A DNA stretch of 30,472 nucleotides, from positions 1 through 30,472 of the forward strand of contig CAKUGX010000011.1 of the NCBI GenBank assembly GCA_934654765.1, written 5' to 3'. A model generated the notes under the pieces. That model searched no databases. It was not told where the DNA came from and saw nothing but the letters and a program-made list of their open reading frames with translations. This document shows positions 22,579 through 30,472 of this stretch, in pieces (within the stretch, counting starts at the first letter, position 1; the number at the start of each line of letters is the position of its first letter). Position numbers and translations under genes: made by a program. The DNA is from an uncultured Collinsella sp. (GTDB lineage: Bacteria; Actinomycetota; Coriobacteriia; Coriobacteriales; Coriobacteriaceae).

Positions 22579-24456
22579 TTGCGCGTTCCGTATCAAGACT
22601 GTTTTCATTTAATTGAGCCGCTGCTCGCCAAGGTCGAAAAGCCGAGTCGCTATATCGATCACGAGTGGGGCACGCTTTCCAAGGCCGATGCCGACTACCG
22701 TTGCTGCCTGATCTATCCGGATGTTTACGAGGTCGGTCTGCCCAACCAGGGCATCGCCATCCTCTACAACATCCTCAACCAGGCCGAGGGCATTTCCTGC
22801 GAGCGCGGTTATGTGCCGTGGCCCGATATGGGAGATGCCATGCGTGAGGCGGGCATTCCGCTGCTGTCGCTTGAGGGCGCGGCGCCGGTCGCTTCGTTTG
22901 ACATCGTCGGCCTGCATGTGCCTCACGAGATGGCGGTGACGAACTTCCTCGAGGCGCTCGACCTTGCCGGAATTCCGCTGCTGGCGGCCGACCGTGGTGA
23001 GGACGACCCCATCATCATCGCCGGTGGCCCATCGGTCTATAACCCCGAGCCGTATGCGGCTTTCTTCGATGTCATCCTTATCGGCGAGGGCGAGGAATCG
23101 CTGCTCGAGACCTGCCAGCTGCATCGTCGCCTTCGTGACGAAGGGGTCCCGCGTGCGCAGATCGTTGAGCAGCTTGCGTCCGTTGCCGGCAACTATGTGC
23201 CGTCGCTCTATGAGGTTCGCCATGACGAGCCCTGCTCGCCGCATGGCTACACCGTGCCGCGTGAGGGCAAGGATGCGCCGACCGTGGTCTACAAGCGCGT
23301 GGTCGAGGACTTTGGTGCCACGAATCCGCTGTCGCAGTCGTGCGTGCCCTATGCGCAGCTGGTTCACGACCGCCTGTCTATCGAGATCCTGCGTGGCTGC
23401 GCCCGCGGCTGTCGTTTTTGCCAGGCCGGCATGACGTATCGCCCGGTGCGCGAGCGCTCGGCCGACCAGATCGTCTCGTCGGTGATTCAGGGTCTGGAAA
23501 AGACCGGCTATGACGAGGTGTCGCTGACCTCGCTCTCTACGACCGACCACTCCTGCATTCGCGACGTTCTCGGCAGGCTCAACCGTCGCCTGGAGGATAC
23601 GGGTATTCGCGTGTCTATTCCGTCGCAGCGCCTGGATTCGTTTGGCGTGGATATGGCCGAGTCGGTCGCCGGCGAAAAGAAGGGCGGCCTGACGTTCGCA
23701 CCCGAGGCCGGCAGCCAGCGCATGCGCGACATCATTAACAAGAACGTGACCGAGGAGGACCTGGACCGTGCGGCCAAGGCGGCCTTCGAGGCCGGCTGGA
23801 ACCGCATGAAGCTCTACTTTATGATGGGCCTTCCCGGAGAGCGCGACGAGGACATCGTGGCCATCGCCAATCTGGCCGATCACGTGCTGGAGCTCGGTCG
23901 TTCCGTGGTGCCCAAGGCTCGTCGCGGCTCGATCTCGGTGTCCATCTCGGTTTCGGTGTTTATCCCCAAGGCTGCCACGCCGTTCCAGTGGTGCCCACAG
24001 CTCGACTACGACGACGTCAAGCGTCGCCAGAAGCTGCTTATCACGAGCGTTCGCAACCGTGCCGTCCGCGTGCATTACCACGATGCCGAGACCTCGCTCA
24101 TCGAGGCCGCGCTGTCCCGCGCCGGTCGTGACATGACTCCCGTCATCATTGATGCTTGGCGCTCGGGGTCTCGCTTTGACGCCTGGGTAGAGCATTTCTC
24201 GCTCGATAACTGGAAGGAGGCTGCTTCCAAAAACGGCATCGACCTCAATGAGCTCGTGCACCTGCCCTACGAGTTGGACTGGCGCCTGCCGTGGGAGCAC
24301 GTGAGCCCCGGCTGCACGCGCGGCTTCCTCGAGCGCGAGTACCGTCGCTCGCTCGAGGGCGTCACGACTCCCGACTGCACCCGCACGTCGTGCACCGGCT
24401 GCGGAATCTGCCCTACGCTCCACGCCAAGAATGTATTGATGGGTGATCGCGCATGA
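22579..24456 (+). CDS. B12-binding-domain radical SAM protein (TIGR03960-like)
   Basis: This 625-residue protein starts at TTG 22579 with AGGGG eight bases upstream. The N-terminal third looks like a B12-binding domain (VGLPNQGIAILYNILN, GLHVPHEMAVTNFLEA, GGPSVYNPEP). The radical SAM cluster motif is CARGCRFC (Cys274, Cys278, Cys281), and the barrel shows SLSTTDHS and FAPEAGSQRMR. The C-terminus bears Cys600, Cys605, Cys608 and Cys611 (CTGCGIC), which could hold another iron-sulphur cluster. It overlaps the DUF2344 gene by ATGA, and in other genomes these two can be one protein. The reaction is unknown. The position just ahead of rplU-rpmA suggests translation or RNA-related work, by inference only. 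Confidence 0.9.
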   Translation: MRVPYQDCFHLIEPLLAKVEKPSRYIDHEWGTLSKADADYRCCLIYPDVYEVGLPNQGIAILYNILNQAEGISCERGYVPWPDMGDAMREAGIPLLSLEGAAPVASFDIVGLHVPHEMAVTNFLEALDLAGIPLLAADRGEDDPIIIAGGPSVYNPEPYAAFFDVILIGEGEESLLETCQLHRRLRDEGVPRAQIVEQLASVAGNYVPSLYEVRHDEPCSPHGYTVPREGKDAPTVVYKRVVEDFGATNPLSQSCVPYAQLVHDRLSIEILRGCARGCRFCQAGMTYRPVRERSADQIVSSVIQGLEKTGYDEVSLTSLSTTDHSCIRDVLGRLNRRLEDTGIRVSIPSQRLDSFGVDMAESVAGEKKGGLTFAPEAGSQRMRDIINKNVTEEDLDRAAKAAFEAGWNRMKLYFMMGLPGERDEDIVAIANLADHVLELGRSVVPKARRGSISVSISVSVFIPKAATPFQWCPQLDYDDVKRRQKLLITSVRNRAVRVHYHDAETSLIEAALSRAGRDMTPVIIDAWRSGSRFDAWVEHFSLDNWKEAASKNGIDLNELVHLPYELDWRLPWEHVSPGCTRGFLEREYRRSLEGVTTPDCTRTSCTGCGICPTLHAKNVLMGDRA

Positions 24457-25265
24457 GTGAGCGCCTGACCGACAACCCCACGCTCTTTAGGCTTCGTGTT
24501 CGCTATGGCAAGCGCGATCGCCTTAAGTACCTGGGCCATCTCGAAGTAATCCATACCATTGAGCGCATCGTGCGCCGTGCGGGACTTCCCTATGCCGTCA
24601 CGCAGGGCTTCTCTCCGCACATGCGCGTGGGCTTCTCTTCGGCGCTACCGGTGGGTACGTCGTCGACTTGCGAGTGGTATGACCTGTTTATGACCGAGTT
24701 CGTGGCGCTCGACGAGGCGTTTGGGCGCCTGGCTGCGGCGTCTCCGGCCGATCTGGCGCCCATCGAGGCGGCGTACATCGACGTGCGCACGCCGGCGTTG
24801 ACGGCGCAACTCACGCGTCTGTCGTATCGCATCGACTTGCACCTGGATCCCGAGGCGCCCGTAAGCGCCGACGAGGTGCGTCGTGCGATCGACACGCTGC
24901 GCGCGGACCATGGCATTGACTACGCGCGCGGCAAAAAGAGCAAGCGCTTGGATTTGGATCACACGCTCGTGGGCTATGAGCTCACGGCGGGGGAGCGCCC
25001 TGACCATTTGGTGCTCATGCTCGACACCCATGCCGACAACGAGGGTTCCATGCGTCCGGAAATTTTGCTTTCTGCTGCTGATGTTTTGTTGCAGGGCTTG
25101 ACCCCGGGCGTGGATGCACCTATTGTTTCCACCGGTATGCAAGACCTCGTGACCATCTGCTCCTACGATGTCGAGCGTCAGAATCAAGCATGCGAGGACG
25201 ACGAGGGCCGACTCGTCAGCCCCATACCTGTGCGAACTTGTGGATTTGCTCCACATACTCGTTGA
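24453..25265 (+). CDS. DUF2344 radical SAM-linked protein (TIGR03936-like)
   Basis: A 270-residue protein whose ATG (24453) overlaps the TGA of the radical SAM gene, so it is coupled to it. The family hallmark is seen at residues about 14-65: VRYGKRDRLKYLGHLEV, then the RRAGLPYAVTQGFSPH segment and SSALPVGTSS. The rest is variable alpha/beta sequence, and the last 15 or so residues overlap the rplU promoter. It is thought to act as a partner or substrate adaptor of the radical SAM protein. No activity has been proven in the family to my knowledge. Confidence 0.9.
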   Translation: MSERLTDNPTLFRLRVRYGKRDRLKYLGHLEVIHTIERIVRRAGLPYAVTQGFSPHMRVGFSSALPVGTSSTCEWYDLFMTEFVALDEAFGRLAAASPADLAPIEAAYIDVRTPALTAQLTRLSYRIDLHLDPEAPVSADEVRRAIDTLRADHGIDYARGKKSKRLDLDHTLVGYELTAGERPDHLVLMLDTHADNEGSMRPEILLSAADVLLQGLTPGVDAPIVSTGMQDLVTICSYDVERQNQACEDDEGRLVSPIPVRTCGFAPHTR

Positions 25266-25290
25266 CGGGGGTATTTTCGCCTGCTACTAT
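25262..25290 (+). promoter_or_regulatory. Promoter of rplU-rpmA
   Basis: TTGACG (25262-25267) and TACTAT (25285-25290, with TG one base before) are 17 bases apart and overlap the stop codon of the DUF2344 gene. The start is predicted near 25297, giving a 5' leader of about 36 bases. Confidence 0.75.
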
Positions 25291-25332
25291 ATTCGGCTGT
25301 TGCACTAACTGATGCATGAAGGGCAAGTAAAC

Positions 25333-25707
25333 ATGTACGCAATCGTTAACACGGGCGGCAAGCAGTACAAGGTCGCCACCGACGATGTCATCACCGTCGA
25401 GAAGATCGAGGGCAATGAGGGCGACAAGGTCACCCTGCCGGTCATCTTCCTCAACGATGGTAAGAAGATCGTCACCGATCCCGACAAGCTGGCCAAGGCC
25501 AAGGTTACCGCTCAGATCGTTGAGCAGTTCAAGGGCGAGAAGCAGCTGGTCTTCAAGTTCCACAAGCGTAAGCGCTATCGTCGTCTGAAGGGTCACCGTC
25601 AGCAGCTCACCAAGCTGAAGATCGTGAAGGTCCAGGCTACGTCCCGCGCCAAGAAGGCTGTCAAGGCAGAGGCCGAGGCTGTTGCCGAGGCTCCCGTCGC
25701 CGAGTAG
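25333..25707 (+). CDS. rplU: 50S ribosomal protein L21
   Basis: This 124-residue protein is a 23S rRNA-binding component of the large subunit. It begins MYAIVNTGGKQYKV, the family's N-terminus, and KFHKRKRYRRLKGHRQ is the rRNA-binding basic block. The C-terminus extends about 20 residues past the usual end in an Ala/Glu-rich tail (EAEAVAEAPVAE). The start at 25333 was chosen by family alignment; the frame is open to 25312. It is followed after 33 bases by rpmA. Confidence 0.97.
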   Translation: MYAIVNTGGKQYKVATDDVITVEKIEGNEGDKVTLPVIFLNDGKKIVTDPDKLAKAKVTAQIVEQFKGEKQLVFKFHKRKRYRRLKGHRQQLTKLKIVKVQATSRAKKAVKAEAEAVAEAPVAE

Positions 25708-25740
25708 ATTACACTCGTAACGAAAGAGTAGGTATACACA

Positions 25741-25998
25741 ATGGCACACAAAAAAGGACTCGGTTCCTCCCGTAATGGCCGTGACTCCCGCGGTCAGCGC
25801 CTTGGCACGAAGCGCTTCGCCGGCCAGACGGTAACCACGGGCACGATTCTCGTCCGTCAGCACGGCACGCACATCCACCCGGGTGAGAACGTTGGCCGTG
25901 GCAAGGACGACACGCTGTTCGCGCTGGTCGACGGTACCGTTGAGTTCCACAAGGGTATCAAGCACAGGGTCAGCGTACGCCCGCTCGCGAACGCGTAA
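25741..25998 (+). CDS. rpmA: 50S ribosomal protein L27
   Basis: This 85-residue protein's flexible N-terminus reaches the peptidyl-transferase centre. The start [10 protein letters not shown] is the mature form, so there is no N-terminal extension needing Prp-type cleavage as in many Firmicutes. The core [15 protein letters not shown] and GKDDTLFAL is typical. It is co-transcribed with rplU and followed by a terminator at 26024-26066. Confidence 0.97.
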   Translation: MAHKKGLGSSRNGRDSRGQRLGTKRFAGQTVTTGTILVRQHGTHIHPGENVGRGKDDTLFALVDGTVEFHKGIKHRVSVRPLANA

Positions 25999-26023
25999 TT
26001 CACCCTTCATAGAGCACATATGT

Positions 26024-26066
26024 GGGAGGCACTTGAGTTTTAGGATTCAAGGGTCTCCCTCTTTTT
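26024..26066 (+). terminator. Terminator/attenuator between rpmA and obgE
   Basis: A 13-position stem (26024-26036 with 26047-26059; GGGAGGC pairs with GTCTCCC, one A/G mismatch inside, then CTTGA/TCAAG) has a 10-base loop and is followed by TCTTTTT (26060-26066). It ends 16 bases before the obgE start. Confidence 0.8.
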
Positions 26067-26070
26067 GTAG

Positions 26071-27549
<1,479 letters not shown>

Positions 27550-27552
27550 GCC

Positions 27553-28230
27553 ATGTCGCTGCGCGGTGGAATCGGTTTGCCCGAGCTGCCCATCGAGGAT
27601 GGGCGGGAGTTTAGGCTTGGTATCATGGGCGGCACCTTCGACCCGATCCATTACGGTCATCTGGTGACCGCCGAGCAGGCGCGCGAGTCGCTCGACTTGG
27701 ACGCTGTGCTCTTTATGCCGGCGGGCTCTCCCGCCTTTAAGCTTGACAAGCCGGTGACGCCTGCCGAGGACCGTTATGCCATGACGGTCCTCGCCACCGC
27801 CGCGAACCCCGCCTTTTTGGCGAGCCGGTTCGAGATTGACCGTCCGGGTGTAACCTATACGGCCGATACGCTTCATGCCCTTCGCGACTTTTACCCGCCG
27901 CAGGTAAAGCTCTACTTTATTACGGGCGCTGACGCGATTATCGATATTGTGACCTGGCATGATGCCGAGCGAATCGCTGAGCTTGCTACCTTTATTGCGG
28001 CGACGCGACCGGGTTTTGATATCGATACGGCGCGTGCCCGAATCAAAGAGTCGGGGCTGCCGTTCGATGTGCGCTATATTCAGATTCCGGCGCTGGCGAT
28101 CAGCTCGACGAACATTCGTAAGCGAGTTGCCCGCGGCATGAGCGTGCGCTATCTTACGAGCGAGTCTGTGCTCGGCTACATTCGCAAGCGCAGTTTGTAT
28201 GTCGATCTGGGTCAAGAAGATTTTGAGTGA
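27553..28230 (+). CDS. nadD: Nicotinate-nucleotide adenylyltransferase
   Basis: This 225-residue enzyme makes deamido-NAD from nicotinate mononucleotide and ATP. The nucleotidyltransferase motifs GGTFDPIHYGHL (26-37) and ISSTNIR (183-189) are intact, and FMPAGSPAFK matches the substrate loop. There is an N-terminal extension of about 20 residues before the first strand, but GGAGGG upstream supports the ATG at 27553. It lies 3 bases after obgE and overlaps yqeK by one base. Confidence 0.95.
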   Translation: MSLRGGIGLPELPIEDGREFRLGIMGGTFDPIHYGHLVTAEQARESLDLDAVLFMPAGSPAFKLDKPVTPAEDRYAMTVLATAANPAFLASRFEIDRPGVTYTADTLHALRDFYPPQVKLYFITGADAIIDIVTWHDAERIAELATFIAATRPGFDIDTARARIKESGLPFDVRYIQIPALAISSTNIRKRVARGMSVRYLTSESVLGYIRKRSLYVDLGQEDFE

Positions 28231-28850
28231 TGGGGGCTACGTTGTCGGTAGAGGATCAGTTTGAAGGCGATGAGCGCGCGCTGCTCAAGCGCATTCAAGA
28301 GCTGCTCGATGTTCGCATGAAAGATAAGCGCAAGCGCTATGTGCATTCGCTGGGTGTTGCCGAGACCGCACTTCATCTGGCCGAGGTCTACGGCGTTGAC
28401 CGCTTTGATGCCGCTGCCGCCGGCTTAATTCACGACTGGGACAAGGTGCTTTCCGATGACGAGCTCGTGGCCCGCGCGCTTCACTATGGCATCAAGGTTG
28501 CCGGCTCTCCTTCCGCCGCGACGCCGCTTTTGCATGGCCCTGTTGCCGCCTATGAGCTTCCGCAGCTTTTTCCCGAGCTGTCGCCGGCAGTCTTTCAGGC
28601 TGTCGACCGTCACACCGTGGGTGCTTGCGACATGACGCCGCTCGATATGGTGGTCTTTGTGGCCGATGCCATCGAACCCAACCGCCATGGTGATTATGCC
28701 CACGCGCTGCGCAAGATGGTGGGGAAGTCCTCGCTCGACGAGTTGTTCTTCTCCTGTTTTGCGCAGGGCCTGGTCTATGTGATCCAGTCCGGGCGCTATC
28801 TTTATCCCACGGCTATTACGATTTACAACCATTACGCCCAGCTGCGCTAG
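28230..28850 (+). CDS. yqeK: HD-domain phosphohydrolase YqeK (Ap4A hydrolase)
   Basis: About 206 residues. The YqeK family hydrolyses diadenosine tetraphosphate symmetrically. Putative metal ligands are His39 (VHS), His68-Asp69 (IHDWDK), His102 and His128 (DRHTVG). Three starts are possible: GTG 28227, ATG 28230 (overlapping the nadD TGA as TGATG) and TTG 28242 with GGGGG five bases before. ATG 28230 is taken, but the TTG is a real rival given the local habit of TTG starts. The nadD-yqeK-rsfS order is conserved in many Gram-positives. Confidence 0.9.
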   Translation: MGATLSVEDQFEGDERALLKRIQELLDVRMKDKRKRYVHSLGVAETALHLAEVYGVDRFDAAAAGLIHDWDKVLSDDELVARALHYGIKVAGSPSAATPLLHGPVAAYELPQLFPELSPAVFQAVDRHTVGACDMTPLDMVVFVADAIEPNRHGDYAHALRKMVGKSSLDELFFSCFAQGLVYVIQSGRYLYPTAITIYNHYAQLR

Positions 28851-28878
28851 CTCGGGTGTGTCTAGAAAGAGGTATTCC

Positions 28879-29334
28879 ATGGCCGACGAGACCATGACTG
28901 ACGAGCAGATTCTTGAAGGTGTGGAGCACAAGAGTTTCGTTGCCACGTCCGACCGCACCGCCGCCTCGCTGTCCGCGAGCGGTGTCGCCGCCGAGGATGT
29001 CGCCCGCGCCGCCGCGCAGGCCGCCTACGACAAGAAGGGCGAGGACGTGCAGGTGCTCGACCTGACCGAGCTTTCCGACGTGTGCGACTACTTTGTGCTT
29101 GCCACCGGTACCAGCAACCGCCAGGTCGATTCTATCGTCGACGAGATCGAGGAGAAGGTCGCCGCGGCTTGCGGCGAGCATCCGTTCTCCATCGAGGGCC
29201 GCGAGCAGAAGACCTGGATGCTCATGGACTACGGCTCGGTCGTCGTTCACGTCTTCACTCCCGAAGCCCGCGACTTCTACCGTCTAGAAAAGCTCTGGGG
29301 TGACGCCCCCCAGCTCCCCCTCGACCTCCTCTAG
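28879..29334 (+). CDS. rsfS: Ribosomal silencing factor RsfS
   Basis: A 151-residue protein that binds L14 on the 50S subunit and blocks subunit joining in starvation. The domain (about 40-145) shows KKGEDVQVLDL, CDYFVLATGTSNRQV, EGREQKTWMLMDYG and FYRLEKLW. The first 38 or so residues are an acidic, Ser/Ala-rich extension absent from typical 105-120-residue members. The start ATG 28879 has AAAGAGG six bases before. It is the last gene of the cluster and is followed by a strong terminator. Confidence 0.94.
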   Translation: MADETMTDEQILEGVEHKSFVATSDRTAASLSASGVAAEDVARAAAQAAYDKKGEDVQVLDLTELSDVCDYFVLATGTSNRQVDSIVDEIEEKVAAACGEHPFSIEGREQKTWMLMDYGSVVVHVFTPEARDFYRLEKLWGDAPQLPLDLL

Positions 29335-29377
29335 TGGCTCATTTGATACGGGGCTTTTAGTTAGCCTCGCGCATTTT

Positions 29378-29420
29378 GCCGGGCAGTTGCGGTTTTCCGT
29401 ACCTGCCCGGCTTTCTTTTT
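29378..29420 (+). terminator. Terminator of the obgE-nadD-yqeK-rsfS unit
   Basis: A 9-bp stem GCCGGGCAG (29378-29386) pairs with 29403-29411, with an inner CGG/CCG pair (90-92 with 97-99 of the 293xx block) around TTTT, followed by TTTCTTTTTG (29412-29421). It separates rsfS from convergent dinB. Confidence 0.9.
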
Positions 29421-29432
29421 GCCCAAAGGCGG

Positions 29433-30472
29433 TTAATCGTTGAAGCGGGATTGGCGGCCGAAGGATAGGGCGGTGTCGCCGAACTTGTCTCGGACGGCGT
29501 CGATAGCAACCGAGAGGTCGCGTCGGTCGCTGGATTGGGCTCCGCGGTCGTCGACTTCGCAGAACAGGTCGGTCTGGATGCCGCCCTGATGGTCAAAGTC
29601 GCTCATCCCGATACCCGCCAGACGCACATGCATGCCTTCCTGCCAGATGTTGTCGAGCAGTTCGAGCGCAACCGCCACAAAGATGTTCTCATCGTCGGTC
29701 GGATGAGGCAGCCGGCGCTGTGCCGAGCGACCGCTTCCATACGAATACTTGAGCTTGAGCGTCACCGTGGCGCCCGTCAGTCCCTGACGGCGCAGGCGGC
29801 GTCCCACTGACTCGCCCAACAGCGCAATCGCTGCTTCGATGTCCCCGCGCTCAGTCAAATCTTTCGCAAAGGTGCGCTCATTGCTCACCGATTTAACTTC
29901 ACGTTCCTCATCCAGGCTGGTGACCTCGGATACTTCGAGCCCCAAAGCACGTTGACGCATGCGCTCGCCATTCACGCCAAAGATTGCAGCCAGGGTGGAC
30001 TCTGGCGCGCGTGAAAGCTCGCCGAGCGTATAGATGCGCATGCGGCGCAGACGCTCCTCGGCCGAGCGCCCGATACCGCTCATGGCAGACACCGGCAGCG
30101 CGGCCAAGAAGCGCTGCTCGGTCCCGGGACGCACGATAGTCAGGCCAAATGGCTTATCGCGTTCGCTGGCAATTTTGGCCACCGTCTTATTGCAGCCGAC
30201 GCCAATGGAGCAGGTCACTCCCAGCGCCGCCACGCGGTCGCTAATGCGCCGCGCAACCAGCAGCGGGTCTTCGGGCGCAAAGCGACCCGGTGTGATATCG
30301 ATAAAGGCTTCGTCGATGGATACGCGCTCAACGCGCGGGGTCTCGTCGGCGAGAATCGCCATGACCTGCGCGCTCACCTCGCGGTAGCGATCAAAGTGTC
30401 CGTGCGTCCAAATGGCCTGCGGGCACAGGCGCAGCGCCTCGGCCGAGGGCATGGCGGAATGCACGCCAAAGC
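29433..30472 (-). CDS. dinB: DNA polymerase IV (DinB, Y family), 5' end outside window
   Basis: 345 codons are visible, and the N-terminus (about 45-50 residues in the family) lies beyond the right edge. The first in-window codons read FGVHSAMPSAEAL, the usual sequence after the polymerase's first metal-binding strand. The catalytic SIDEAFIDI with paired Asp-Glu is present, followed by SIGVGCNKTVAKIAS, a helix-hairpin-helix-like GIGRSAEERLRRM, and the little-finger domain in the C-terminal 150 residues. It performs low-fidelity lesion bypass. No clear beta-clamp binding peptide was recognised at the C-terminus (QSRFND), though one may be degenerate. It is convergent with rsfS. Confidence 0.94.
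   Translation of the reverse strand, partial: FGVHSAMPSAEALRLCPQAIWTHGHFDRYREVSAQVMAILADETPRVERVSIDEAFIDITPGRFAPEDPLLVARRISDRVAALGVTCSIGVGCNKTVAKIASERDKPFGLTIVRPGTEQRFLAALPVSAMSGIGRSAEERLRRMRIYTLGELSRAPESTLAAIFGVNGERMRQRALGLEVSEVTSLDEEREVKSVSNERTFAKDLTERGDIEAAIALLGESVGRRLRRQGLTGATVTLKLKYSYGSGRSAQRRLPHPTDDENIFVAVALELLDNIWQEGMHVRLAGIGMSDFDHQGGIQTDLFCEVDDRGAQSSDRRDLSVAIDAVRDKFGDTALSFGRQSRFND

Noticed and set aside
25266..25332. Structured L21 leader element upstream of rplU
   Set aside because: The untranslated stretch is about 36 bases, and no stable stem could be drawn in it.

Overview
The window is dense, high-GC bacterial chromosome from what is probably a gut Coriobacteriia, most likely Collinsella or a close relative. 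This is inferred from the GC-rich codon use, frequent TTG starts, an AroE-AroK fusion protein, and the gene families and their order. No database search was possible, so the taxonomy is an inference. Both ends cut through genes.

Region 1 (1-568, minus) is an AT-richer two-gene unit: a DUF4869-like protein overlapping by ATGA the start of a P-loop (AAA-type) ATPase that runs off the left edge. It has its own promoter just behind the terminator of the next operon and is the only part that looks like accessory DNA. Region 2 (701-9151, minus) is one operon for nearly all of aromatic amino acid biosynthesis, in transcription order aroF, tyrA, aroB, aroA, aroC, pheA, aroE-aroK (one fused protein), aroQ. 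It takes PEP and erythrose 4-phosphate to chorismate, and then to phenylpyruvate and 4-hydroxyphenylpyruvate; only the final aminotransferase is absent. A terminator-like hairpin lies in the aroF leader and a long palindrome lies inside the operon before aroQ.

Region 3 (9315-13577, plus) holds tRNA-Arg(CCG) with promoter and terminator, a divergent CtpE/Exp7-like P-type ATPase, an 82-base near-perfect palindrome, and a membrane protein with an N-terminal double zinc ribbon. Region 4 (13617-25265, plus) begins with a cyclophilin-type prolyl isomerase and a TPR membrane protein, then the rod-shape cluster mreB-mreC-mreD-mrdA-rodA, a DUF697-like protein, and a radical SAM protein translationally coupled to its DUF2344 partner.

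Region 5 (25262-29420, plus) holds ribosomal proteins L21 and L27, the GTPase Obg, NadD, the HD phosphohydrolase YqeK and ribosome silencing factor RsfS, linking ribosome assembly and silencing with NAD and nucleotide metabolism. It ends in a strong terminator that faces a convergent, edge-truncated dinB (DNA polymerase IV). Most of the window is conserved housekeeping DNA. The less explained parts are the DUF4869/ATPase pair, the two long palindromes, the aro leader, the radical SAM pair with an extra cysteine cluster, and the DUF697 protein in the shape operon.
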